From assembly GCA_017302295.1 (NCBI GenBank), contig JAFLDS010000005.1, positions 41,666 to 105,665 of the forward strand: a stretch of 64,000 nt of DNA. The letters run 5' to 3'. Below the pieces are notes generated by a model. That model ran no database searches and had not been told where the DNA came from. It was given only the letters and a program-made list of their open reading frames with translations. The translations under genes and the position numbers were made by a program. Of the stretch, positions 26,490 through 35,598 are shown piece after piece (the first letter of the stretch is position 1; the number at the start of each line of letters is the position of its first letter). Source of the DNA: Thauera sp. GTDB lineage: Bacteria; Pseudomonadota; Gammaproteobacteria; Burkholderiales; Rhodocyclaceae.

Positions 26490-26813
26490 TCAGAACGGCA
26501 GCTTCATGCCGGGCGGCAGGTTCAGTCCGGAGGTGAAACCGGCCATCTTCTCCTGCGTGGTGGACTCGACCTTGCGCACCGCGTCGTTGACCGCGGCGGC
26601 GACGAGATCCTCGAGCATTTCCTTGTCATCCATCACCGAATCGTCGATGGTGACGCGGCGCACGTCGTACTTGCAGGTCATCTGCACCTTGACCATGCCG
26701 GCGCCGGACTGCCCCTCGACCTCGACGGTCGCGAGCTGGTCCTGCATCTTCTTCATGTTTTCCTGCATCTGCTGGGCCTGTTTCATCAGGCCGGCAATGC
26801 CGCCTTTCATCAT
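26490..26813 (-). CDS. YbaB/EbfC family nucleoid-associated protein
   Basis: The protein has 107 aa. [34 protein letters not shown] is the typical N-terminal helix, followed by [22 protein letters not shown] and a C-terminal helix. Family members form dimers that bind DNA. It lies between dnaX and recR, with 13 bases before recR. Confidence 0.94.
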   Translation of the reverse strand: MMKGGIAGLMKQAQQMQENMKKMQDQLATVEVEGQSGAGMVKVQMTCKYDVRRVTIDDSVMDDKEMLEDLVAAAVNDAVRKVESTTQEKMAGFTSGLNLPPGMKLPF

Positions 26814-26869
26814 GGTGAAGCTCCTGAACGGATTGAGGGTGAGGGAATGGGCCGCGCCGGGCGCGGCGG

Positions 26870-28897
26870 TCAGATCGGTTTCACCGAGGTTTCGACCAGC
26901 GTTGCGTCGAAGCGCTCGATCAGCTCGCGCACGAAGGGGTCACGCTCAAGCGCGGCGACGGCATCGGCGTGCCGCACACGGCGCTCTGCCTCGTCGCGCT
27001 GGGCCGGCGTCTCGCCAGCGATGTCGCCGACCTCGATGGATATCTTCAGCGGTCGCCCGAGTGCGGCGCCGAGTTCGTCCTGCACTCGCTCGGGCGCCGA
27101 GCGGTTCATGTCCAGCAAGTGGCGATGTGCGGTCGAAAGGCGCAGCCGCAACTGGCCATCGGCATGACCGATCCACTCGCAGTGCTGCGCAAGCTCGCGC
27201 ACCAGCCCGCCCAGACCGAGCGCGCGGATCACGCCACGCCAGTCGGCGGCAGCCATCAACGCGGCGAGGTCGCCAGTCGCTGCGCTCGGCCCCGACGCCT
27301 GCTCCAGCGCCGGTTCAGGCGCCGAAGCCTGGCGCTCCTCGGGCACCGCAACCGGTGCGGGCGCCCTGGCAGCCCGGACCGGCGCGGCGGCAGGGCTCGT
27401 CGCAGGCGCCGCGCGCACGGACTCGCCGCGCGCGGCCTCCTCCTCGGGCCACGCTGGCGGCTCGGCCCCGCCGTCGTTGCGGTCCTGTGCGGAAAATGCC
27501 TCGGCCGGCAGGTCTTCCCAAGGCGGAATGTCGCGCGTGGGTGCCGTTTGCACCGGGCTTACCCCGGGCGCCTGCACGATCGCGGGCGTCGCCGCGATGG
27601 GTGCGGGGGCAGGCGGACGCTGCGACGCGCTCCCATCAGCCGCCGAGGCCGGCCGCGCTGGCGGAACCCCGGCCGCCGCGCGGTCGGGCGCGAGCTGCCG
27701 CGCAGCCGGCGGAGCCACCGCCGCAAGGGGCGCGCGCGGCGCCGGCCTGGGCTGCGGGCTGGCCCTGCCCGCGCCACCCTGATCCACCCCCTGGGGCGCA
27801 CCCAGCGGCGCGGGCTGATCGGGACGAAAGGCGTGCAGCCGCAACAGCGTCATCGTGAAGCCGGTGTATTCGTCCGGCGCCAGGGACAGCTCGTCGCGAC
27901 CGTGGATCGCAATCTGGTAGGCGAGTTGCAGGTACTCGGCGTCGAAGACTTCCACATAGGGAAGAATGCGCGCCCGCTCGGCCTCGTCGGCGATCGCCGT
28001 CGGCGCGAACTGGGCGAGCGCGATCCGGTGCAGCAGCGTCGCCAGGGCCTGCAGCGCTGCGTCGAAGGACAGGCTGCGCGTCTCCATGGCATCGGCGACC
28101 GCGAGCAATGCCGGCACGTCAGCCGCGGCCAGCGCGTCGAGCACCGCATAGAGATGATCGTCACCCACCGTGCCGAGCATGTGGGTGACCTGTTCCTCGT
28201 CGACCTTGCCGGCGCCGTGCGCGATCGCCTGATCGAGCAGCGACAGCGCATCGCGCATCGAGCCGCTGGCCGCCTTGGCCAGGTGGCGCAGCGCGCCCGC
28301 CTCGAAGGGCACCGCCTCGGCGTCGAGGATGCGCGTCAGGTGCTCGACGATATGGCCCTGCGGCATCTGCTTGAGATTGAACTGCAGGCAGCGCGACAGC
28401 ACCGTGACCGGGATCTTCTGCGGATCGGTGGTGGCGAGGATGAACTTGACGTGCTCGGGCGGCTCTTCCAGCGTCTTCAGCATCGCATTGAAGGCGTGAC
28501 CGGTCAGCATGTGCACTTCGTCGATCATGTAGACCTTGTAGCGCCCCTGCACCGGCGCATACACCGCCTTGTCGAGCAGCGCCGCCATGTCGTCGACGCC
28601 GCGGTTCGACGCGGCGTCCATCTCGACATAGTCGGGAAAGCGGTCGGCATCGATCGCGCGACAGGCGTCACACGCCCCGCAGGGCTCGGCGGTGACGCCG
28701 GTTTCACAGTTCAGCGCCTTCGCCAGGATGCGGCTGATCGTCGTCTTGCCCACGCCGCGCGTGCCGGTGAACAGCCAGGCGTGATGCAGCCTGCCGGTGG
28801 AGAGCGCGTGCGACAGCGCCCGGACCACGTGCTCCTGACCGACCAGCGTGCCGAAGGACTTCGGCCGCCATTTGCGCGCGAGAACCTGATAGCTCAT
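26870..28897 (-). CDS. dnaX: DNA polymerase III subunits tau/gamma
   Basis: The protein has 675 aa. [32 protein letters not shown] opens the clamp-loader AAA+ domain; Walker A is GTRGVGKTT, the zinc-module cysteines lie in [17 protein letters not shown], and DEVHMLT and [15 protein letters not shown] follow. A long Pro/Ala-rich linker (about 365-520) precedes the tau C-terminal domain that binds polymerase alpha and DnaB. I see no A-rich slippery site for making gamma. ATG 28897 is the family start. Confidence 0.95.
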   Translation of the reverse strand: MSYQVLARKWRPKSFGTLVGQEHVVRALSHALSTGRLHHAWLFTGTRGVGKTTISRILAKALNCETGVTAEPCGACDACRAIDADRFPDYVEMDAASNRGVDDMAALLDKAVYAPVQGRYKVYMIDEVHMLTGHAFNAMLKTLEEPPEHVKFILATTDPQKIPVTVLSRCLQFNLKQMPQGHIVEHLTRILDAEAVPFEAGALRHLAKAASGSMRDALSLLDQAIAHGAGKVDEEQVTHMLGTVGDDHLYAVLDALAAADVPALLAVADAMETRSLSFDAALQALATLLHRIALAQFAPTAIADEAERARILPYVEVFDAEYLQLAYQIAIHGRDELSLAPDEYTGFTMTLLRLHAFRPDQPAPLGAPQGVDQGGAGRASPQPRPAPRAPLAAVAPPAARQLAPDRAAAGVPPARPASAADGSASQRPPAPAPIAATPAIVQAPGVSPVQTAPTRDIPPWEDLPAEAFSAQDRNDGGAEPPAWPEEEAARGESVRAAPATSPAAAPVRAARAPAPVAVPEERQASAPEPALEQASGPSAATGDLAALMAAADWRGVIRALGLGGLVRELAQHCEWIGHADGQLRLRLSTAHRHLLDMNRSAPERVQDELGAALGRPLKISIEVGDIAGETPAQRDEAERRVRHADAVAALERDPFVRELIERFDATLVETSVKPI

Positions 28898-28971
28898 GGC
28901 GGGCGATTCTAGCAGAGCCCCCTTCCTCTTCCCGAGCGGATCGCGCATCGCGCCTCGATAGCTTTTTCAAA

Positions 28972-28988
28972 CGACCAAAATTTGGTCG
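28972..28988. promoter_or_regulatory. 17-bp palindrome, possible operator
   Basis: CGACCAAA-A-TTTGGTCG is a perfect inverted repeat with one central base. It lies upstream of the micro-ORF and cfa, in an AT-richer patch where a promoter would be expected. The binding protein is unknown. Confidence 0.5.
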
Positions 28989-29069
28989 ATTCATTGGGGC
29001 TATCTCTTACCAAGCTCTATCGTGAAAGCGTCGCCAGGAAATTTCCGGCACCAAGAGGAGAACCAGACC

Positions 29070-29150
29070 ATGCAAACACCCACTTCGAGCTTCGAACAGG
29101 TCTTCGATCTGCTGTGCGAAGTCTGTGCCGCCTTCGCTCTCAGCGTCTGA
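29070..29150 (+). CDS. 26-residue micro-ORF upstream of cfa, possible leader peptide
   Basis: ATG 29070 is preceded by AAGAGGAG nine bases upstream. The peptide is MQTPTSSFEQVFDLLCEVCAAFALSV, with a Cys-x-x-Cys pair and a hydrophobic end; I give it here as two parts to note that residues 16-19 are CEVC. The stop is followed after about 18 bases by a hairpin and then cfa. It has no recognised homologue. It could be a leader peptide controlling cfa or a small membrane-active protein, or it may not be translated. Confidence 0.4.
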   Translation: MQTPTSSFEQVFDLLCEVCAAFALSV

Positions 29151-29167
29151 GCCTCCTGCCAGCTCTC

Positions 29168-29196
29168 GCATTGTCGGGCCGACACCAGATGGTGCG
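29168..29196 (+). promoter_or_regulatory. hairpin in the cfa leader
   Basis: GGGCCG pairs with CGGCCC and, inside it after one bulged A, CACC pairs with GGTG around the loop AGAT. No U-tract follows, so it is not a standard terminator. It could be an attenuating or RNA-stability element between the micro-ORF and cfa. Confidence 0.45.
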
Positions 29197-29304
29197 GCCC
29201 GGCATGGCAACTGGCGTGTCCGATGCTTTAATCAGTTGGTGAGCGGGCGGTACGCGCCGCCCGCACTTCATCATGCCCCTCGGCGAAACGGCATGGAGGC
29301 GCGG

Positions 29305-30501
29305 ATGCAGCAGCCCCGATCCGACATCGCGACATCTCCTGCGCCCGCCGCGTCGCCGGCGCAGGGCACGAGCGTGGACGCGCCGGCGACGAGCACGCTG
29401 GCAGATCTGCTTGCTGTGGCGGGCGTCGGAATCGCCGGCGAACGTCCGTGGGACATGCTCATCCACCACCCGCAGACGGCCGAGCGCATCCTTGCACGCG
29501 GCAGTCTCGGGCTGGGCGAGAGCTATATGGACGGCTGGTGGGACTGCGCCCGGCTCGACGAATTCATCGCGCGCATCCTGTTCGCCCGCCTCGACGAGAA
29601 GGTTGCAACCCGCGCGCTGATGCTGCAGGGCATCCGCGCCCGCCTGTTCAACCTGCAGAACCTGCGCCGGACCTGGCATGTGGGCGAGGCGCACTACGAC
29701 CTCGGCAACGACTTTTTCGAGGCCATGCTCGATGGCCGTCTCGCCTACACCTGCGGCTACTGGGCACGGGCGGACAATCTGGACGATGCCCAGGCCGCCA
29801 AGCTCGACCTCATCTGCCGCAAGCTCGGCCTCGAGCGCGGCATGCGCCTGCTCGACATCGGCTGCGGTTGGGGCAGCCTGATGAAGTTCGCGGCGGAACA
29901 TTACGGGGTCGAATGCGTCGGCCTCACCATCTCGCGCGAGCAGGCCGAGCATGGGCAGGCGCGCTGCGCCGGCCTGCCGGTCGCCTTTCGCCTGCAGGAC
30001 TACCGGCAGTTCAACCGCGGCGGCAGCGAGCGTTTCGACCGCGTCGCCTCGGTCGGCATGTTCGAACACGTCGGCCACAAGAACCACCGCGCCTTCTTCG
30101 CCATGGCCCGCCGCAGCCTGAACGACGACGGGCTCTTCCTGCTGCACACGATAGGCAAGAACCTGCGGCGCACGCCGACCGATCCCTGGATCGACCGCTA
30201 CATCTTTCCCAACGGCGACCTGCCCTCGCTCGGCCAGATCGCCGACGCCTGCGAAGACGATTTCATCATCGAGGATGTGCACAACTTCGGCGCCGACTAC
30301 GACCGTACGCTGATGGCCTGGCACGCGCGCTTCGAGGCTGCCTGGCCGGATTTCGCCGAGCGCTACGGCGAACGCTTCCGCCGCACGTGGCGCTACTACC
30401 TGCTGGCCTGCGCAGGCACCTTCCGCGCGCGCACCAACCAGCTTTGGCAGATCGTGCTGTCGCCGCTCGGGGTGCGCGGAGGCTACCGCCGGCCGGCGTA
30501 G
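29305..30501 (+). CDS. cfa: cyclopropane-fatty-acyl-phospholipid synthase
   Basis: The protein has 398 aa. It transfers a methylene from SAM to unsaturated phospholipid acyl chains. Signatures are GLGESYMDGWWDC, HYDLGNDFFEAMLDGRLAYTCGYW, the SAM site LLDIGCGWGSLMKFAAEHYG, VASVGMFEHVGHKNHRAFF, and HTIGKN, with YIFPNGDLPSL near the end. ATG 29305 is preferred because GGAGG lies seven bases upstream; ATG 29293 is also in frame. It adapts membranes in stationary phase and acid stress. Confidence 0.94.
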   Translation: MQQPRSDIATSPAPAASPAQGTSVDAPATSTLADLLAVAGVGIAGERPWDMLIHHPQTAERILARGSLGLGESYMDGWWDCARLDEFIARILFARLDEKVATRALMLQGIRARLFNLQNLRRTWHVGEAHYDLGNDFFEAMLDGRLAYTCGYWARADNLDDAQAAKLDLICRKLGLERGMRLLDIGCGWGSLMKFAAEHYGVECVGLTISREQAEHGQARCAGLPVAFRLQDYRQFNRGGSERFDRVASVGMFEHVGHKNHRAFFAMARRSLNDDGLFLLHTIGKNLRRTPTDPWIDRYIFPNGDLPSLGQIADACEDDFIIEDVHNFGADYDRTLMAWHARFEAAWPDFAERYGERFRRTWRYYLLACAGTFRARTNQLWQIVLSPLGVRGGYRRPA

Positions 30502-30616
30502 AGAGTCGAATAAACTATCGCGATTTTTAAATCGTTAAATTTGCACTATCGACCACCGGACGCCATCATCGAGTCATCGGGATCACCTGCATCCCCGTCT
30601 CACCCGGAGTCCGATC

Positions 30617-31513
30617 ATGGTCGCGAAAGTCGCCCGCCTGCATTTCCAGCCTGCCACGCCGGCCGGCGCATTGCGCGCCATCAGCGGCTGGCTCATCGTC
30701 CTTGCCGGCCTTGCCGTGCTGATGGCCGACGCGGTGCGCAACATCGACGGTTTTGCCGCGCCCCTGTCCAGCGCGCTCGCCGGTGGCGCGATGTCGGCGG
30801 CCGCGACCGCGCTTGGCGCCGTGCCGCTCCTGGTGATGCGACGCATCAGTGCAGGCATGCAGGGCATGCTGCTTGGGCTTGGCGCCGGCGTGATGCTCGC
30901 TGCGAGCGTGTTCTCGCTGCTGCTGCCCGCCTTCGATGCCGCCCACGCCCAGGGCCTTTCCCCGAGTGCGGCAACGCTGCTGATCGCAACCGGCGTCGCC
31001 GTCGGTGCCGCAGCACTGCTCGCGATGGACCGGGCCTTGCCCCACGAGCACGCACCCGGCGCGGGGCGCACCGGCACCGCCGTCTGGCTGTTCGTGTTCG
31101 CGATCGCGGTTCACAACATTCCCGAGGGGCTCGCCATCGGCGTCGCCTCGGGCATCGATGGCGGCGCAGGCGGCGGCACCGTCGCGACGGGCATCTCGCT
31201 GCAGAACGTGCCCGAAGGCCTGATCGTCGCACTCGCTCTCGTCACAGCGGGCTACAGCCGCCTGTTCGGCCTTGGGGTGGCCGCGGCGTCGGGCCTGATG
31301 GAGCCGATCGCGGCGGTCGCAGGCTCGATGGCGGTGTCCGTCTCGAGCGCCTTGCTGCCCTGGGGGCTGGCGGGCGCAGCCGGCGCGATGCTCTTCGTGG
31401 TGAGCCACGAGATCATTCCCGAATCCCACCGCCGCGGCCACGAGACGCTGGCGACAGCAGGCCTGATGGCCGGCTTCGTCGGCATGATGCTGATGGACGG
31501 CCTGCTCGCCTGA
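30617..31513 (+). CDS. ZIP-family metal transporter (GufA-like)
   Basis: The protein has 298 aa with about eight membrane helices. The metal-site motifs are HNIPEG in helix 4 and QNVPEG in helix 5, the normal ZIP pattern for Zn2+/Fe2+ uptake. The length and sequence fit the bacterial GufA subfamily. It stands alone between cfa and the SRP RNA gene, with no regulator attached. The exact metal is not visible from the sequence. Confidence 0.88.
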   Translation: MVAKVARLHFQPATPAGALRAISGWLIVLAGLAVLMADAVRNIDGFAAPLSSALAGGAMSAAATALGAVPLLVMRRISAGMQGMLLGLGAGVMLAASVFSLLLPAFDAAHAQGLSPSAATLLIATGVAVGAAALLAMDRALPHEHAPGAGRTGTAVWLFVFAIAVHNIPEGLAIGVASGIDGGAGGGTVATGISLQNVPEGLIVALALVTAGYSRLFGLGVAAASGLMEPIAAVAGSMAVSVSSALLPWGLAGAAGAMLFVVSHEIIPESHRRGHETLATAGLMAGFVGMMLMDGLLA

Positions 31514-31529
31514 GCCCGGCAAGGCTCAA

Positions 31530-31566
31530 AAGGAGAACGGGCTCGCGGCAAGCCGGGAGCCCGTTC
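31530..31566 (-). terminator. intrinsic terminator of ffs
   Basis: On the minus strand AACGGGCTC pairs with GAGCCCGTT around a 12-base loop and is followed by CTCCTTTT. It lies directly downstream of the SRP RNA and faces the end of the ZIP gene, so it may also stop readthrough from that side. Confidence 0.65.
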
Positions 31567-31579
31567 ATGTTGTTTGGGT

Positions 31580-31680
<101 letters not shown>

Positions 31681-31856
31681 CAGCATTGTAGCCGCGATGA
31701 CGCGGTGGCGCACGGGGAATTCATCGGCGGATGCGAAGTCCCCAATCCGGCCACGCGGACCTGGATGCGCTCCGTCGGGCTGCGCAACGCAACCTCGCTG
31801 CTGCGGAGAGGTATCCTTCGCCTCGTTAAGAAACGTGACACCCCGATGGAGCTCCC

Positions 31857-32684
31857 ATGTCCCACGCTGCCCAGCAACTTTTCCGCGAACGCTACGGCGA
31901 CGACAGCCTGCCGGCCCCCGGCGCCTGGTCGCCGATCATCGAACATCTGCTCGGCCACAGCTCGGATCGCGCCTTTCTCGCCGACCCGGTGAGCGACGAT
32001 CAGCTCACCGCCATCGTCGCCGCCGCGCAGTCGGCGGCCAGCTCGTCCAACCTGCAGGCATGGAGCGTGATCGCGGTGCGCAACCCGGCAACGCGTGCAG
32101 CACTCGCCGAACTGGCCGGCGATCAGGCGCATGTGCGCGATGCGCCACTGCAACTCGTCTGGCTTGCCGACCTCGCGCGCCTTGAACACATCGCACACCA
32201 GGACGGACGGGCTTCGGCCGCGCTCGACTATCTCGAGATGTTCGTCGTCGGCGTCATCGATGCGGCACTCGCCGCTCAGAACGCGGTGGCGGCAGCAGAG
32301 TCGCTCGGCCTGGGCACGGTGTACATCGGCGGCATGCGCAACAAACCGGAAGAGGTTGCCGCCCTGCTCGACCTGCCGCCCAAGGTGGTGGCGGTGTTCG
32401 GCATGTGCGTCGGCACGCCGGACCCGGCCCGGCCGTCGGCAGTCAAACCGCGCCCGCCTCAGTCCGTGGTGCTGCACCACGAACGCTACACCCCGCTCGA
32501 AATGCAGGATGTCGGCATCGAGGCCTACAACCGGGCAATGGCACGTTTCTATGAAACGCAGAAGATGAACGTGCACGGCACGTGGGCCGTGCACTCGGCC
32601 AAGCGCGTCGCCGGCCCGGAGACGCTCTCGGGCCGCGATCGCCTGACGGAAGCGCTGCACAACCGAGGCTTCGTGCTGAAATAG
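31857..32684 (+). CDS. oxygen-insensitive NADPH nitroreductase (NfsA-like)
   Basis: The protein has 275 aa with the nitroreductase FMN fold. AAQSAASSSNLQAWSVIAVRN is the FMN-phosphate site near the N-terminus; DAALAAQNAVAAAESLGLGTVYIGGMRN is the conserved central helix and loop; VVAVFGMCVGTP follows. The NfsA/FRP class reduces nitroaromatics and quinones by two-electron steps with NADPH. It is a single gene with no coupled partner. Confidence 0.86.
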   Translation: MSHAAQQLFRERYGDDSLPAPGAWSPIIEHLLGHSSDRAFLADPVSDDQLTAIVAAAQSAASSSNLQAWSVIAVRNPATRAALAELAGDQAHVRDAPLQLVWLADLARLEHIAHQDGRASAALDYLEMFVVGVIDAALAAQNAVAAAESLGLGTVYIGGMRNKPEEVAALLDLPPKVVAVFGMCVGTPDPARPSAVKPRPPQSVVLHHERYTPLEMQDVGIEAYNRAMARFYETQKMNVHGTWAVHSAKRVAGPETLSGRDRLTEALHNRGFVLK

Positions 32685-32852
32685 CGTCCCTCCGGAGCCG
32701 GGCGGATGCTGCCGGTGACGGCGACAACATTCGCCCGGCTTAATGACTGCAATTCATAAGCAAATCATTTTATACTGCTTCTTCAATCTAAAGTCGGCGG
32801 TTAAGCTTGCACCCCTGCCCGAAAGTCCGGGTGCCCGTTTGCAGAAATCGCC

Positions 32853-33830
32853 ATGCTGAAAAAAATCTCCCTTGCCGCCGCACTCGTCGTCGGCACCCTC
32901 CCCGCCCTCGTTCCGACGGCAGCCCTCGCCAATACGCCGGCTGCCGCCGTTCCGGCCGCAACATCCGCCCTGCTCAAGCCCCAGGACCTGAAGGCAGTGC
33001 TCGGCCAGCCGGATGTCCGCATCCTCGACATCCGCGCGGAGAAGGACTATGCCGCCGGCCACATCCCCGGCGCGATCAATACGCCCTACGCCCTCTACCG
33101 CGGACCGCAGGACAACCCGGGTGCGCTTCAGTCCGAAGCCAAACTGACCGAAGTGCTGCGCAAGGCCGGCCTTGATGCCAACAGCCGCGTCGTCGTCGTC
33201 CATGCCGGCAGCGACCACACCGATTTCGGCGCCGCAGCCCGTGTCTACTGGACGCTGAAGGCGGGCGGCCTTACCCGTCTGTCGATCGCCGACGGCGGCA
33301 CCGCGGCATGGAAGGCTGCCGGCGGCGCACTGGAAACCGCAGCACCCAACGTGGCGCCCAGCCAGTTCAGCTACCGCTACGACAAGTCGATGATCGCCAC
33401 CAAGGACGAGATCGCCGCTGCGGTGCAGGCAGGCAAGGCCCCGGTGCTGCTCGACGCCCGCCCGGCGAGCTTCTTCAAGGGCGAGCAGCGCGCCGACGCT
33501 TCGGCCCGCTACGGCACGCTGCCGGGCGCCCGGGCGCTCGACAACGCGGGCTTCTTCGCCAAGGGCCAGGTCACGCTCAAGCCCGACGCCGAGCTGCGCA
33601 CGCTCGTCCAGCAGGCCGGCGTCGATTCGGCACCGACCGTGTCCTTCTGCAATACCGGCCACTGGGCGGCGACCAACTGGTTCGTTCTGTCGGAAATCGC
33701 CGGCAACAAGAACGTGAAGCTCTACCCCGAGTCGGTGGTCGAGTGGAGCAAGAGCGACCTGCCGATGGACAACGAGCCCTCGCGCGTGACCGCGCTGCTT
33801 CAGGACGCCAAGCGTTCCCTGGCGAAGTAA
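32853..33830 (+). CDS. periplasmic tandem-rhodanese sulfurtransferase
   Basis: The protein has 325 aa. A signal peptide (about 1-26, MLKKISLAAALVVGTLPALVPTAALA) directs export. Two rhodanese domains follow. The first (about 45-160) has HAGSD where an active-site loop would be and lacks a catalytic Cys. The second (about 180-310) ends in the loop SFCNTGHWA, with the active Cys. Such enzymes move sulfane sulfur, for example from thiosulfate. It is followed after 18 bases by a YeeE/YedE sulfur transporter, so the two probably act together in sulfur uptake or handling. Confidence 0.9.
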   Translation: MLKKISLAAALVVGTLPALVPTAALANTPAAAVPAATSALLKPQDLKAVLGQPDVRILDIRAEKDYAAGHIPGAINTPYALYRGPQDNPGALQSEAKLTEVLRKAGLDANSRVVVVHAGSDHTDFGAAARVYWTLKAGGLTRLSIADGGTAAWKAAGGALETAAPNVAPSQFSYRYDKSMIATKDEIAAAVQAGKAPVLLDARPASFFKGEQRADASARYGTLPGARALDNAGFFAKGQVTLKPDAELRTLVQQAGVDSAPTVSFCNTGHWAATNWFVLSEIAGNKNVKLYPESVVEWSKSDLPMDNEPSRVTALLQDAKRSLAK

Positions 33831-33848
33831 GCGGCACGGGTTCCCGAC

Positions 33849-34970
33849 ATGTGTTTCCTGATTCGCCTCCTGCTCGTCGCAGGCGGTCTGGCCGGCGTTT
33901 TTGCCGTCACCCTGGCAGGCGGCCTGCGCCAGGGCCTGCTCGCCCTGCTCGGCATCGGCTTCGGCGCCGTGCTGCAGGGCGCGCGCTTCGGTTTCACCAC
34001 CGGCTGGCGCGACTACATCGAACGCCGCGATCCGCAGGGCCTGTGGGCGCAGATGCTGCTGCTGGTGCTCGCCGCGGCGTTCACGCTGCCGCTGATCGCG
34101 AGCCATCCGGGCGAGCTCGTCGGCGCCGTCGCGCCGTTGACGATCAGCCTGGTGCTGGGCGCTTTCCTGTTCGGCGCGGCGATGCAACTGGCCGACGGCT
34201 GCGGCTCCGGCACCCTGTACAAGGCCGGCGGCGGTGCGCCGATCTCGTTCGCCGTGCTGCCCACCTTCGCCATCGGAAGCTTCCTCGGCGCCTCGCACCA
34301 GCCGGCGTGGATCGGCCTCGGCGGCCTGCCGCCGGTGGATCTGCTGCGCTACGGCTGGCCGGTGGCGCTGGGCATCACCGTCGTTGGCTGCGGTCTGGTG
34401 TCATGGTTCGCGGCGCGCGGCGCGAAAAAGCACCGTGCGGCCAATCCTTCCGCTAACTCCTCCACGGTCGCTGGACCGGGCTGGTCGAGGCGGTGGTGGA
34501 TCGGCGCGCTGCTGCTTGCCGCACTCTACGCCCTGCATCTGGTCGTCGCCGGCCAGCCTTGGGGCATCGTCTACGGCATCGGCCTGTGGGGTGCAAAGCT
34601 GGTCGCTGCCTTGGGCTGGAGTCCGGTTGGTGACGCCTTCTGGGGCGTTGATCCGCACGCGGTGCGCCTTGCGGAGCCGGTCCTCGCAGACGTGACCTCG
34701 GTGACCAACTTCGGCCTGATCTATGGGGCACTGGCTGCCTCGCGCTGGAACGGCCCGGCCGATTTCCGCGCACCGACGGCAAAGCGCCTGATCGCGGGCG
34801 CGGTGGCCGGCCTGGTGATGGGCTACAGCGCCCGCATGGCCTTCGGCTGCAACGTGGGCGCCTTCCTGGGCGGCATCGCCTCGGCCAGCATGCACGGCTG
34901 GGTGTGGTTCGCGCTGGCCTTCGCCGGCTCGATGGTGGGCGTACGCCTGCGCCAGCGCGTGAGCGCGTGA
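33849..34970 (+). CDS. YeeE/YedE (TsuA-like) sulfur-compound transporter
   Basis: The protein has 373 aa with about nine or ten membrane helices. The two conserved Cys motifs of the family are present: LADGCGSGTLYKAGGGA in the first half and MAFGCNVGAFLGGIASAS in the second, as in TsuA, which passes thiosulfate across the membrane via transient Cys contacts. It lies directly downstream of the periplasmic rhodanese and upstream of a 55-residue membrane protein. The actual substrate (thiosulfate or selenium/sulfur species) is not certain. Confidence 0.87.
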   Translation: MCFLIRLLLVAGGLAGVFAVTLAGGLRQGLLALLGIGFGAVLQGARFGFTTGWRDYIERRDPQGLWAQMLLLVLAAAFTLPLIASHPGELVGAVAPLTISLVLGAFLFGAAMQLADGCGSGTLYKAGGGAPISFAVLPTFAIGSFLGASHQPAWIGLGGLPPVDLLRYGWPVALGITVVGCGLVSWFAARGAKKHRAANPSANSSTVAGPGWSRRWWIGALLLAALYALHLVVAGQPWGIVYGIGLWGAKLVAALGWSPVGDAFWGVDPHAVRLAEPVLADVTSVTNFGLIYGALAASRWNGPADFRAPTAKRLIAGAVAGLVMGYSARMAFGCNVGAFLGGIASASMHGWVWFALAFAGSMVGVRLRQRVSA

Positions 34971-34983
34971 TGGAGACCCGGAC

Positions 34984-35151
34984 ATGAACGGAAGACGACT
35001 CTTCAGCCTGATCTCCAACCTGTTCTGGGTGCTGGTTGTAGCGCTGATCGCTCTGGACACCGCCAGCAGCACCGGCTCGCGTGTCGAACCGCCGCCGATC
35101 GCCCTCGGCAGCGGGCAGGCGGCCAGTGGGGGGCATTGCTCGGGGCGGTGA
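34984..35151 (+). CDS. small single-helix membrane protein downstream of yeeE
   Basis: The protein has 55 aa: a short basic start (MNGRRLF), one membrane helix (LISNLFWVLVVALIAL), and a polar tail with one Cys. ATG 34984 is 13 bases after the transporter stop with GGAG upstream, so it is likely co-transcribed. I do not recognise the family. It may be an accessory subunit of the transporter. Confidence 0.6.
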   Translation: MNGRRLFSLISNLFWVLVVALIALDTASSTGSRVEPPPIALGSGQAASGGHCSGR

Positions 35152-35598
35152 ATGTTCATGGCATTCTCTTGCCATGACTCACCACCTTGCCCTTCCCGGC
35201 CGGGGAGTTCATCGCGAGATCCCCGGCCGGAGCCACGCCGGGAATTTGCTCCGCAGGCTGCGGAACTCGCCGTCGCTGCGCTCGGCTCAGACAGTCCTCG
35301 CCTGCTCTGCAAACACCCAGCGCGTCTCCGGCCTGCCGACGCAGCAATTCTGCGACCTTGACATAGCCCGTCTGAGGCGCAGACGCTCTCTCACTTATCG
35401 TTTCGCCCTCAATGAGCACGCACGATGCGAGGTCCTGGCCGTGTCGGGTGTTTGTGGAGAGGGCGAGGACTGTCTGAGCCCAAAGGGCGAGTTCCGCAGC
35501 CCTCGGAGCAAACACTCGGCGCGGTCAGGACCGGATCAGCGGCAAGATCAGAACGTCAATGCCCCAGCAAAGCGAACCTGGTCTTCCGGACTTGGCCA
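35152..35598. other. long intergenic region between yeeE module and nasA
   Basis: About 450 bases between the end of the small membrane-protein gene and the nasA stop. It is filled largely by the imperfect inverted repeat described separately (35245-35512). Open frames across it on both strands are Ser/Arg-rich and look spurious. No other gene is seen. Confidence 0.7.
35245..35512. repeat. imperfect long inverted repeat (MITE-like or transcript-ending element)
   Basis: The left arm (35245-35318) and right arm (35446-35512) are inverted copies. Shared blocks in the same order are TTTGCTCCG, GGCTGCGGAACTCGCC, GGCTCAGACAGTCCTCGCC and CAAACACCC, separated by short unmatched bases. The central 127 bases contain a smaller hairpin (CGTCTG/CAGACG). 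No transposase is present. It is consistent with a non-autonomous element or a genome-dispersed repeat. Confidence 0.75.

Larger units (their letters stand above)
28898..29304 (+). other. cfa upstream leader region with palindrome, micro-ORF and hairpin
   Basis: This roughly 400-base stretch between dnaX and cfa holds, in order: a 17-bp palindrome (28972-28988), a 26-codon ORF with a good ribosome site (29070-29150), and a strong hairpin (about 29168-29196). Nothing else that looks coding is seen. Confidence 0.6.

Noticed and set aside
26870-28897. Programmed frameshift in dnaX to make gamma
   Set aside because: No A-AAA-AAG type slippery run or following stem was found; the Pro/Ala linker is uninterrupted.
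30515-30545. CGATTTTTAAATCG palindrome after cfa as an operator or terminator
   Set aside because: Short, AT-only core with a weak stem and no clear T-run; could be chance in an AT-rich gap.
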